This document shows, piece after piece, positions 45,251 through 56,745 of a stretch of DNA of 64,000 nt. The notes below the pieces were generated by a model, which saw only the letters and a list, made by a program, of their open reading frames with translations, had not been told where the DNA came from and did no database searches. The stretch is from Prostheceraeus crozeri. Lineage: Eukaryota > Platyhelminthes > Polycladida > Euryleptidae. A program made the position numbers and the translations under genes. Within the stretch, counting starts at the first letter, position 1; every line of letters begins with the position of its first letter. The stretch covers positions 124,001 through 188,000 of the forward strand of contig CAJQUW010003148.1 in assembly GCA_907163375.1 (NCBI GenBank). Direction: 5' to 3'.

Positions 45251-46293
45251 TCAAAGAAATTGCTGAAAATGACCTCCGTTTTCTCGAATACACAATTCAA
45301 TCCGTTTTTTCATGTTGTTGAACACTGAAGCCAATTCTTCCTGAGTTATGTCCTGAATGATTTCACTGATGTGCTGTTGAAGTTCTTCTAAGTTGCGTGG
45401 CTTCCTTTTGAACACTTTTTCTTTAACGGTTCCCCATAGGTAGAAATCTAAGGGGCTCAGATCGGGGGACCTTGGTGGCCAGATTCCAGTGGAGATGAGT
45501 CGACTAGGAAAGGCTTCTTTCAGGCGTGACAAGTTTACGCTCGCCGTGTGCGGCGGTGCTCCATCTTGCTGAAAATAGCCGTGCTGTCGCTCTTGTCTTG
45601 ATAGTTCGTTCATGAAGGAGAGTATCACTTCGTCCCAATACCTTTCTGCATTAATGGTGTGATGAAAAAAATTGGTCCAATAATTCTCCGACGAGACATT
45701 GCACACCACACACCAACTTTGTCGGAATGGAGAGAGCTTTCAATGAACTGATGGGGATTGACAGTCGACCAGTGACGTGAATTTTGACTGTTGACATAAC
45801 CTGACAAGTGAAACCAAGCTTCGTCAGAAAAGAATGTTCTGTTCAAAACGCCATTGTCATCAAGAACATGTCCAAACCATCTGCAGTAATAAACACGTTT
45901 CTCGTAATCTGTCTCTTTCAGTTCATGATAGCACGTAACCTTGTACGGATAGAGATTCAGGTTCTTGCGCACTGCGTTATGAGCCGATCCAAGAGAGATG
46001 TCCGCTTCTTGGGACAAGCGTCGAAGGGACTTGCTTGGGCTATTGGTCATTGCCTCAGAAATCTCATCCATCTTTTCAGCGTTCAAAACTGATGGTCTGC
46101 CTGATCGGTCTGCGTCGTGAACCGGTCCTGTCTCTCTGAACTTGGCTATCAGGCTTCTGACAGAATTTCTGTGTGGAGGATCTTCATTTGGAAAAGCCTC
46201 TTCGAATCGTTTTCGAACCTCATCTGTGTATTGCCCATTACAGCGAAACGTGTGTTCAACCAGGAATGTTCTCTGTTGCACAGTCAAGACCAT
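45251..46293 (-). pseudogene. Mariner-like transposase with 38-residue D-D spacing, one frameshift
   Basis: The N-terminal helix-turn-helix region carries the linker SGRPS, then D1 lies in FFSDEAWFHLSG, D2 in YFQQDGAPPH and the last catalytic Asp in SPDLSPLDFYLWG. By hand count 38 residues lie between D2 and the last Asp. Related families usually have 34, 37, 39 or 41. About 347 codons from the ATG at 46293 to 45251 are broken only near 45670, in a T-run (minus strand) with seven T where eight would restore the frame. All catalytic residues are present, so this is a young or mis-assembled copy. Confidence 0.88.
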
Positions 46294-46397
46294 TTTGTCA
46301 AGAATGAATGAAATTGAACAGCGAAAACTGACTCATTGTATTCTCGAGCATCGTTCAAGCCATCAGTTGCCTATTCACAGATAATCGTACATCAAAC

Positions 46398-48751
46398 CAG
46401 GGCTGTGGAGCCGGAGCCTTAAGGAGCCGATGGTTTTGGTCGGAGCCGGAGCCGGAGCCGATTTATCACAAAGGCTCCGGCTCCGATAGTTTGAGCTTTG
46501 ATATAAATCTAGAATTTTGAAAGTTATTAATTGGCATCATAAAAAAATTAAATCATTTGAAATCTAAAGATATGTCTTTTAAGTATACCAATGATCTGTC
46601 CTCCACGATATCTTTCTTTGCAGTTGCCGCCTTCTTTTGTACTATATTTATTATATATTTACACACATGTGTAATATTTTTTTTATTGCATATGTTTCGT
46701 AAGACTAATTTCCATATTGACAATGTATTCTCCAAAATCTATTAATTTGAAGACTTGTTATATGCATGCTAACTAGATGATTGTAGATTCCTAGAGACAA
46801 GTCGCCAGTCATTTATGTACACATTTCCAGTTCAGTCAGCAAAGATAATATAGCTACATTTCTTGCGCAATGTCTTAAAGCTAATACGGTTACTATGTAG
46901 GCTATCATCTATCGGTATGGCTACTGGCAGAAGCTACTGGCATCTGTGACAATGCCAATTTCCTTAGATTGTATTGTAGGCTCTTGTGCAGTCCCCCCAC
47001 CTACATTTTTCAAAACAATCGATTATTCAATTTGATCAATTTTGATTGGAGGGATAACTCTTCACACTCACACGAATGACCTGACTATAAGTCCTCACAT
47101 GGCTATAGCAATAAGCGACCCAGCCACTTCTAGTAGCGCCCTATTATTTTAAAGGTATCTCATTCACAATGAATTTCCAATTTGACTTCAAAATTCAAAG
47201 GGTATATTTCAATGCGAAAAACCCGAAGGCAAATTACAATGTTGACTTGCTGACGAAGTTTTCGACCATGACATCGCAATTACCCACGTAGATTTTTACA
47301 ACAGCACGGAATGCTTCACTCAAACCGGTGATGCTGAAACGGACATCCAATGGTGCTGCATCTTTTGACCAGAGAAAAAATGGGGGGGAGGACTGCACAA
47401 GAGCCGTATCGTGTAATAATATTTCCCCAAATGTCATAGACCTGTGGATTTCAAGAATTTTCATTATTATTTTTTCCGTCTGTCAACACTTTATGCTGAT
47501 ATCATGCTGACTTATATGTAAACAATAAAAAAAGACTGAGACGCTCTCAATAAAGGCGCCTTTTGACCTCCCTTTTCTATTGTCTGTGACATTAAACCGC
47601 ACGCGCATTCGAAAGCTAGCAAAGTAGATGGGATTTCTGCTCGGTGCTCGCAGTCAAATTTTTATTATGCATAGCACCCTGCAACATACTGTGTGATACT
47701 CCGAGTTCAGTTTCATCAGCCTAACCATCATCAGAGGAATAGTGGTAATGTGTTATACATAAATTGAATATAATAATATACATGAATCATTGATGAATTA
47801 TTTAGTGCAACTTTACGCCATAATGAAAAATACGAAATTAATATAATGTAAGTTAAGCCTTAACTTATTAAGTATGCTGCATAGAATTACAAAACTTGTC
47901 CTAAATTAGATAATTTTAATTTTTTTAAGTATAACTTTCAATTGTACATTTCTAGCCTACACTGCAATGAGGCTATCTAAATTACAATTTCTACAGATGA
48001 TGAGTCGTGGGCTACCCACCGATCATATTATTCATGGACCAACAGACTATTGAATAAAGGCAATAACAAATAACAATAACAACCTAAGCTAGCCTATATA
48101 CACTTTAATATTCAATAAAGCAATTGATAGCTTTATTGATGCGGTATATTTGGCTATATAGCTGATACCCTTTCCATGTTCGAGTAGATACAGGCCCTAT
48201 AAGCTATTTAGAGGCATACGCTATCCAGTTTCATATTCAAGCTTTGTTAAAAAGCTTATACTACTATTCGGCCCCTGTGACGGCTAATTAGGTATATCAT
48301 CATCACTCATGTGGTCTTATTTAATGTAGCCTCGTAGTAGACTGGTTGCAGGCTAGGCCAATTTATATTTAGCCAGTGCGGGAGATCTTTATCTAATTCA
48401 ACCAATCCTGGCTATAACTTTACTTTATCTTTCAGAGATAGTCAATTCATGCAAAAATATATGACAAGTATGTTATTTGTCATTATATTAGGCTATTATC
48501 ATTTTTATTATTAACTTAAGTCGTTGCTTGTTAATGAAAACTAATTTGATGATTGTAGCAAGCCTCTGAAGGCCACACCGTTATCCAAAAAACCCGTTCA
48601 ACGGATCCAGGATAACCAGCATAGATAGAACCTGAATTTGAAGTCGGAGCCGGAGCCGAGCCGGAGCCGGAGCCGGAGCCGAGCCGGAGCCTTTCACATC
48701 AGTGTCGTGGAGCCGGAGCCGATGAGATAACGCATCGGCTCCACAGCCCTG
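46398..48751. mobile_element. Non-autonomous hAT element with GGAGCC ends
   Basis: Begins CAGGGCTGTGGAGCCG and ends with its inverted copy CGGCTCCACAGCCCTG (one short interruption). Flanks CATCAAAC (46390-46397) and CATCAACT (48752-48759) are an 8-bp duplication with a small change. GGAGCC hexamers are repeated at 46408-46480 and 48641-48717, in the same orientation at both ends. No transposase frame is visible in its 2.35 kb. Confidence 0.85.
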
Positions 48752-48857
48752 CATCAACTGTTCGATGCATTAGACATGAATGTAGTCATTGTTTACTGAG
48801 TAACTTGGTCATAAATTACGATAATCAGGTGCACAGTTTCTTTTTATACACTCTGTA

Positions 48858-51800
48858 CATGTAGCATCTTGAGACAATTCATAGATCTCAAGACGGTCCA
48901 TTTATCAATGTTACGTAACTGCGCCATCTTGAAGAAGTTTCAACCATCATTAATATGGAAATGAAAAGTAGGGGGAATAATTGTAATTAGTGATGGTGTT
49001 GTACTCAGTTCAGAATTTGTTAATGTTGATTCTAGACAGGATCCCGAAATTTCATTCTGCCGAAAATAATACCTATGTTTGTGAAAATGTATTGGGAAAT
49101 GATTTATTGAAGAGAATCTGGTAATCATAAGCAAAATATATTTGAAATCCAAATTAAATTGGTTATCATGTTGTCAAGAAAAAAATCAGAAAGTGCATTG
49201 TGAGCTGATTTATTGAAGATCATCATGACAATGGGAGCTGAATCTGACCATGTAAACAGAGGAAACAAAGTAAATTCAGATTTTGAAGGAATACGCTGAG
49301 CTGGATAATATCACCCATGTTCTCCATGATAATATAGAAAATAATAGGCACCATAGAATTATGACAGGGGTCTGGAACATATGAGTCGCGAGCCAGATAT
49401 AGCTCTCTTAGTGACTATATCTGGCTGGCGGACAGATCTTGGCTTATTGATATGACAAATTTGGTCTATAAGACTGAATGTCTCAACTATTGAATACAGT
49501 TTCGAGATTACAGTGCCGAGATCTCGACTATTCGAGATAAGATTCCTTTTACTACACGTGCACTCAACAAATAAAAATTAATGTTGCATTGAATTGCCAG
49601 TGGGGTTTGAATTAGGTCAGCTGGTGACACCAAATGTACTAGTATTCCCATAACCACATATAAAACACCTTCTGAAAGGTAATGAATGATCTGTTCTTGA
49701 AGGTGCACAATGTTTGATGACCACACCTTTTAGCTGTGACTATCAGTCTTCTATGAATGCTTTCTGTGTTGAATTTACATGCTGAAATTTTTTTCTTTGT
49801 AAAGAGCCATAACTTGAATTTGGCTCTTTCCAAATAAAACAAAATTATGACTCATGGTCAATGAATCTTTCTGATAGATATTGAGCAATTGCTTCAAGTC
49901 AACAAATTTGTCAGTGAACTCAACGCTGCATCTAAAAATATTAACTCTTTCCATGGGAAGGTCTATTACTCTTGAATGTGATTCTAACAATCATGATCAT
50001 CATTTTCTGATACAAATTGATTTTCATAGATGATTCTTTTCGACAGTTTGCGTGTAATTGCAGCATGTTGATTAATAAATAGCATTTGTATAGGCAAGTG
50101 TGCGCCAAAATGCGAATATCCAAATAAATATATCAGCTTTGCAGAGAGAATTTGATATAACACGAATTTTCATTTTTTCCATCAATAAGCGAAGCATTTT
50201 TGCAAGCACTCTCTTGTGAATATGCATAGAAATTCAAACATCTCTATCAAAAACACGTGTACGCACATGCATCATCTAATGCACATTCTAATGTACCTAA
50301 GTGTTAATTGATTAATTGATTCACGTACCTGCATGTGCAAATTAATGCAAATTTGCCTATGGCAAGTGAAAATCTGCATGTATTTCTAGTACTCGAGCAT
50401 TCTCTTTAGCAACTACATGAAAACTCACATGGAAACGCATAGAATTCCAAGTCACTGGATGAAAAGTAAGTTCACACATGCCATAATCCGGCCTGTTTGC
50501 CTGCTTCAGCTTACTGGTGCAGAGACCGTCGTCTGATTTAGAAGAAAATCAATCCATGCTTTTTGCATGTTTTTCTTATTGAAGTAATTATAAGATGGAT
50601 GTTTTGGTGATAGAAATACACGCAGATTTTCCCCTGCCATAGGCTCCTCAATAGCGGTGTAATCCTCCAGACTTGGATCAGTGCTTTCAGCTAGTCATGC
50701 AATTCAGAAGAATAGGCGTTTTTGCTGTTGTGGACATTCGCATTTATTATCCTGGAATATCTCACATTAAATTTTTCTTTTCACTTTTGATGCATACAAA
50801 TATATTTCGCCATAGTCATGTGGAAAAGTACTATTTTGGAACTACTATATCTAACTATTGGAACTAAAGAAACATCAGCAAGATGAAAAGGACACTGTTG
50901 AAGTCTGGAATTTCAGATATCAAAATGCCTGCGAGTGCAGGCCTTCATCCCAGCAAATGACTCCCATGCACTTTTTTGCACTTTTTTCCAGCAACTCACA
51001 TGGACAGTTTGCTGCATGCACATATAATCAGTGCTTCTTCTTTGATGTGTTTTAATCAGACTACAAATTCACGAAAGATCATTTTTAATGATTTCCTATT
51101 TATCTGCAAACCAAGACCGTCACAAGGAAGTCGGAAACCTTACATTGTGGGAAGACACAACAATTTCAAAGGCAATACACGTGTTGAGTTGATATATTCA
51201 CTTGAGTTGCCATAGCTGTTCTCCATGCATGTCCAACACTGCTGACATGCATGGATGACTAATAACCATAATAAGTTATGGCTTATCATCTATGAAAACA
51301 TGCTTATGTCACGTTTTTGTCAGCAGATGAATGGGACGATGTAGCAAAGTTTGATAATGTGTCAAGCTGAAAGAATTCGTCTTATTGATAAGTGCAAGTA
51401 TATCTATTCGCCTATACTTTAATGTACACCTTTTTCTAACCTATCAATTTGACATCAAAATTTGCATTTGAAAAATGTAGCGATGGTAGAATAATTGCAA
51501 TTGGCGGGCATAGATGTAAAGATACATTCATTTAATTTCATGCATCTTCAATATCAGATGGCATATTAAGTAGGTATCAAAGTTGATTTGAAAACATCAA
51601 ATGTGCCAACAGTTCCTTCAATGAGACATATAACTTTTGCTTATCTGTTATATAAAATTTAGTATAATGTAGAAGTAAAAGTTTACCTGAGGCAAAAGCA
51701 AAGTTTGTACAGACTTTCCTTTGCTTGATATTACTAATATTTCTCCATCTACAATTTTATAAACATTTTACTTACTTTAAGCAAAAGCAATGAGTTAGAA

Positions 51801-52465
51801 GCCAGAAGTCTTGTCGACAAACCAATTTATTGAAACATGCAAACAGAAAAATAATATATATCAATATCAGTCACGTCGAATCATTACTGGCCTATGTTAT
51901 ATCAGTCGCTTACACCTTCCATTGTAGCTATCGATGCGATCTAAACATTCATCGGTCTCATCATGGGAGCAAAATCGTGTTCAGAATGGAATGATGATAA
52001 ATAACCGATTCATTCACATGATATTTTTATATTGATGCATTGAGTATTGAAGGCTTATTGCATACTTTTGATTGTGCGAATAAACTAATAGTTAAATACG
52101 TAGTATTGTTGTAGGATCCTCAAACATCAGAAGTAATTCACAGATAAAAATGGGATGCACTAGGCTGTGGAACAAACTACTTGTAACTCTTCTGTTGAAC
52201 CTACTTCAAAAATATAAGAATTTTAAGCATCGTGTGATCTTTGAGTTGTGATACTTAGAGTATCATTAAAGATAAATAATTTTATGAAACTTGACAACAA
52301 AAGTCTGTCGTAGTTCATTGAATATTTTATGAAACTTGTTTTTCATCAACAAGCAAAGTTGCGATGACACACGAGTCAAGTACATTTTAACAATCTAAAG
52401 AACTGCAGAAATAAAATTTGCAATGATAGCCATGACGCATCATCTAATGCACATTCCAATGTACC
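48858..52465. other. Non-coding stretch with one hAT-like hairpin terminus
   Basis: Bases to about 49170 belong to the inverted backbone duplication. At 49365 CAGGGGTCTGGAACATATGA starts a hAT-like end with a perfect 12-base hairpin, AGCCAGATATAG (49391-49402) and CTATATCTGGCT (49415-49426). The word CATCATCTAATGCACATTC at 50266 recurs at 52441, next to the first 997-bp element. No gene is supported. Confidence 0.45.
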
Positions 52466-52467
52466 TA

Positions 52468-53464
52468 CACTGTAAATCGCTGGATACGAAAATTACATAC
52501 AAACACATACCAAGTCTACATACAATTTGAAACCAACATTTGATACGAGATTCTGGTATATATATAAAGAAATTTGGTATGTTTTTCATACGAATGGCCA
52601 TTTACTTTCGTATGTGATTGGTATGTAAACGATACGAACTATGCTAACTGTGATTGGCTGTTTTACGTTGAAAGACGAATTCTTGGTATGTTTTATATAC
52701 GAGACCCAATGCAAATTGGTATGTGTTTCGTATGTCTTTCGTATGAATAGCTTTATGTCATATGGCAAAAAATATGTTATACTACATTCTACTGTCAAAT
52801 AACTTTTTTCCAGTAATACCAGCCGTGAATATTTCTTTGTGAAAGTGTGGTATTTAACTAGATTAGATTTATTGTGAAATTAAAGCCGCATGTCATCTTT
52901 GCAACTGTTCTTATAGCATTCACAAGACTCATAATTAGCTCATTTCCTTGAACTAAATTGATAAACATCATTTCAATAAAACGATGACTTTTCAGCAACC
53001 ATGTTGACTTATATATCTCAAACATAACTATTTTTGCGTTCATGAATTATAATGTGTCTTTATTTTGGATTGATAATATGCTTAGTTCCAAAATTACATA
53101 ATGTATAATTGTTGATGGTCAAATACTTATTGATTATTTATGAAATGCCTCGGACTTACATGTATTAAAATCGAATTCAGTATTGTTAGTTTGACTATAA
53201 AATGTCATTATCTCACTTCTTACAAAGCAGTAGTAGCATTAGTGTGATCTTTATTTACAAAAGGCCTTAAATCAACATACTTTGGACATGATTGATGCTT
53301 TCTTTTATCATTGTGCTGGTATGGCTTTAGTATGTAAAGCATACCACACTTGAAATAACATGCGAAAAGCATACAAATATATACCAAGAGCATACAGAAA
53401 TATACCAAAAAAATATCTTGGTATGCATCCTTCGTATGTGATCGGTATTGAGCGATTTACAATG
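52468..53464 (-). mobile_element. 997-bp TA-flanked element, copy 1
   Basis: Ends are CACTGTAAATCGCT and, inverted, CATTGTAAATCGCT, flanked by TA (52466-52467 and 53465-53466). A related empty site at about 50290 reads GTACCTAAGT with no insertion, which supports the borders. Both ends are packed with ATAC/GTAT boxes. Short open frames inside are shared with copy 2 only because the copies are nearly identical. No transposase. Confidence 0.85.
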
Positions 53465-53466
53465 TA

Positions 53467-55744
53467 AGTCAAACGTATTACATGTCAAACGTTTTACAAA
53501 TTATTGGAGAAGATGCGATGTGGCAGAAATGTTTATGCGTCTCAACAACAATTGTGACAAATTGGAAAGCAGACAATGTTCAAGAAATATGAAGTCATGA
53601 TGAATAACATAATTGCGTAGTTAACGTGTAATTCTCGTTACACATTTTTCCGCAGAACACTTGAATGCGTGTCAATTAGCATGAATATGTGTAGACTTCC
53701 ATGTTGTCTTCCTCAGCACGCGCTTCACTGTTCTACCGGCAACCCGAGAGTGTGTAGTTTGACACATGCCAAAAGGACACAAATTGCATTAGAATAAGAT
53801 AAGCAACATTTTACATTTAGGTGTTATATATACACTGTAGCAACATTGTAAACGGTTTGCGATCTCGTGATGAAAGATTAATATTCCACGTTCACTAAAC
53901 GTAAGCCTCGTGATGGTTAAATAAGAGGCATTCAAAGAACGTGATTATTAAGTGTGTTGTCTCAATTTTATGGAAATACAAGAATGCTTCACGCATTACT
54001 TGCATTGAGTTTATAAGTAGTAATGCATAAGCGCTAGTCATTGAACGGAAATACCCAATTGTAGAACTCGTTTTGGTGAACCTAGAACACACTAGTGTGT
54101 TGAGCGCGTGTCAATTGCTGAATATCGTGTAAATGTACAAGGAAATCGTTTCTCAATGAAGGTTCATGGTAAGAATAACCGTAGATGTCAGTATGTTGAT
54201 GAATCAAGCACGTTACTTTTCCAGTTAATTAGCTAACAATCTCCAATCAATAGCACAAAACCTGAAGTCAATCATCCGTTGACAGCTCAATATCAGACAA
54301 ATGATTGACTTCATAGTTCAAGCCATTGATTACAGAGACATTTAACTGATTAACGAAAAAAATATTTCGAGTCTTTCACCAACAGTTCACTTCATTTTAA
54401 ATACAATGCAAACTTAATTGTATGCTCACAGAAATTAAATTGCATTTAAATAAAGTTCCTTTTCTGTAGCGGCTACATACGAAAATGTCAACAAGCATTT
54501 GATGATATTAAATAGTCTCCAAGTTTCCTTGGAGACTCCAAGATTCCTTGTTTTGGACATTGGGTGCTTGTAGAGACAACTTTGGTCTTATGGTTGACCC
54601 ATAGGCCTATCGTTGAGGAAAATATTAAAAGGGAAACAAGTCAATTGCTTCTCCAAAGAATATTTCCATTTATGCGGAATTGAAGATGCTCGAAATGAAT
54701 GCTGCATTCAGCTTTCAACAAATACCAAAAAGGTATAAAATATGCTATAAAAGAGCATGAATACAATGTACACGCAAATGCATAAAAATTGCCATTTATA
54801 CCAGTCAACATAGAATGTGTGAAGTTTTCGTTTATGGACATCCTGTTACAAGGACGTGGGCTAAACATATTAAAATCATAAAATTTCATCGAAAGAGAGG
54901 AGTTGCGTTGTCTCTGGTGTGCGCACTAGAAACGACATTTTGAAAAAAAACTGATAGTCACTTCCAATGAGTATAGAGAGGCAAGAAAAGATGAAAAATG
55001 CCTGTAGTGGTGTATGACAGTGTTGCAGTAGAACCCCAATGCAGGAGTAATAAACTCAGAGCACAACTTCGTACTGGTAACAACTTATAGCCAAACGGCT
55101 GTTTACATAGATCTTAGTGAGCACTGTCCAAATCACTCACAATTATTCGGATGTCAGATTATTCAAACAAATTAGTTAAATTAACAATATATAAGTCAGC
55201 TTCATTGTCACAGAGAGTCCTCGATGCTGTTCCTACTCTCCGACATTGCTAGACAATACATGCTTGTCCAATCACGTGCGATTCAAACAGGGACGAAGAT
55301 CCACCTCAAACTGAATCACCTGCTGTTGTCAAAAGAATTGCCTCGACGTAATATCTAGAGAATTTTGACAGCACCAAACAATTCAATTTAATACATTTCA
55401 CATTTTCATGACATATCTGTGCAGCATTCCGCGGGGCTTTCGCATAAAGTCATCACATTTTTAGGTCGCATTCATGAGATTTACCCGTCTGGTTGGGTTC
55501 GTTCGTAATCACTAATGATGGCAAATCTATACCACTTTTAGTTGTCTTTTGACTAACTTCCTAAAAGACTCATTCGCCGTAATTAATTAATCATTGCTGA
55601 ATGACAACCCGACAATTCTTCAATATTTCTCCTCTACTTTCTCGGTTAGTCTTTGGCAGGGTGTGAAACTCACATCGATCAGAGAATAAGTTGTGCATCA
55701 TGTGGTATAGTAAAAAAATCAAACCAAATATGGACTAGCCAATC
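53467..55744. other. Spacer between the two inverted 997-bp elements
   Basis: 2.28 kb without a supported gene. A short tandem GGAGACT/CCAAG palindromic word lies near 54520-54550. Confidence 0.4.
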
Positions 55745-55746
55745 TA

Positions 55747-56743
55747 CACTGTAAATCGCTCAATACCGATCACATACGAAGGATGCATACCAAGATATTT
55801 TTTTGGTATATTTCTGTATGATCTTGGTATATATTTGTATGCTTTTCGCATGTTATTTCAAGTGTGGTATGCTTTACATACTAAAGCCATACCAGCACAA
55901 TGTTAAAAGAAAGCATCAATCATGTCCAAAGTATGTTGATTTAAGGCCTTTTGTAAATAAAGATCACACTAATGCTACTACTGCTTTGTAAGAAGTGAGA
56001 TAATGACATTTTATAGTCAAACTAACAATACTGAATTCGATTTTAATACATGTAAGTCCGAGGCATTTCATAAATAATCAATAAGTATTTGACCATCAAC
56101 AATTATGCATTATGTAATTTTGGAACTAAGCATATTATCAATCCAAAATAAAGACACATTATAATTCATGAACGCAAAAATAGTTATGTTTGAGATATAT
56201 AAGTCAACATGGTTGCTGAAAAGTCATCGTTTAATTGAAATGATGTTTATCAATTTAGTTCAAGGAAATGAGCTAATTATGAGTCTTGTGAATGCTATAA
56301 GAACAGTTGCAAAGATGACATGCGGCTTTAATTCCACAACAAATCTAATCTAGTTAAATACCACACTTTCACAAAGAAATATTCACGGCTAGTATTACTG
56401 GAAAAAAGTTATTTGACAGTAGAATGTAGTATAACATATTTTTTGCCATATGACATAAAGCTATTCATACGAAAGACATACGAAACACATACCAATTTGC
56501 ATCGGGTCTCGTATATAAAACATACCAAGAATTCGTCTTTCAACGTAAAACAGCCAATCACAGTTAGCATAGTTCGTATCGTTTACATACCAATCACATA
56601 CGAAAGTAAATGGCCATTCGTATGAAAAACATACCAGATTTCTTTATATATATACCAAAATCTCGTATCAAATGTTGGTTTCAAATTGTATGTAGACTTG
56701 GTATGTGTTTGTATGTAATTTTCGTATCCAGCGATTTACAGTG
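55747..56743 (+). mobile_element. 997-bp TA-flanked element, copy 2 (opposite orientation)
   Basis: Same length as copy 1 and nearly identical when inverted. Ends CACTGTAAATCGCT on both sides, TA at 55745-55746 and 56744-56745. ATAC boxes near the left end fall at about 11- and 13-base steps; near 56465-56495 CATAC boxes are 11 bases apart. Confidence 0.87.
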
Positions 56744-56745
56744 TA

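Larger units (their letters stand above)
45127..48855 (-). mobile_element. Tc1/mariner-group element split by a hAT insertion
   Basis: Ends are CAGAGTGTTCAAAAAGTGAC (45127) and, inverted, CAGAGTGTATAAAAAGAAAC (48855), both going on into TGTGCACCTGAT. TA flanks lie at 45125-45126 and 48856-48857. Removing the hAT at 46398-48751 and one copy of its target site leaves about 1.37 kb, a normal size. Confidence 0.88.

Noticed and set aside
52586..56625. Conserved 60-70-codon frames shared by the two 997-bp elements
   Set aside because: The copies are nearly identical throughout, so shared frames are not evidence of selection on protein.
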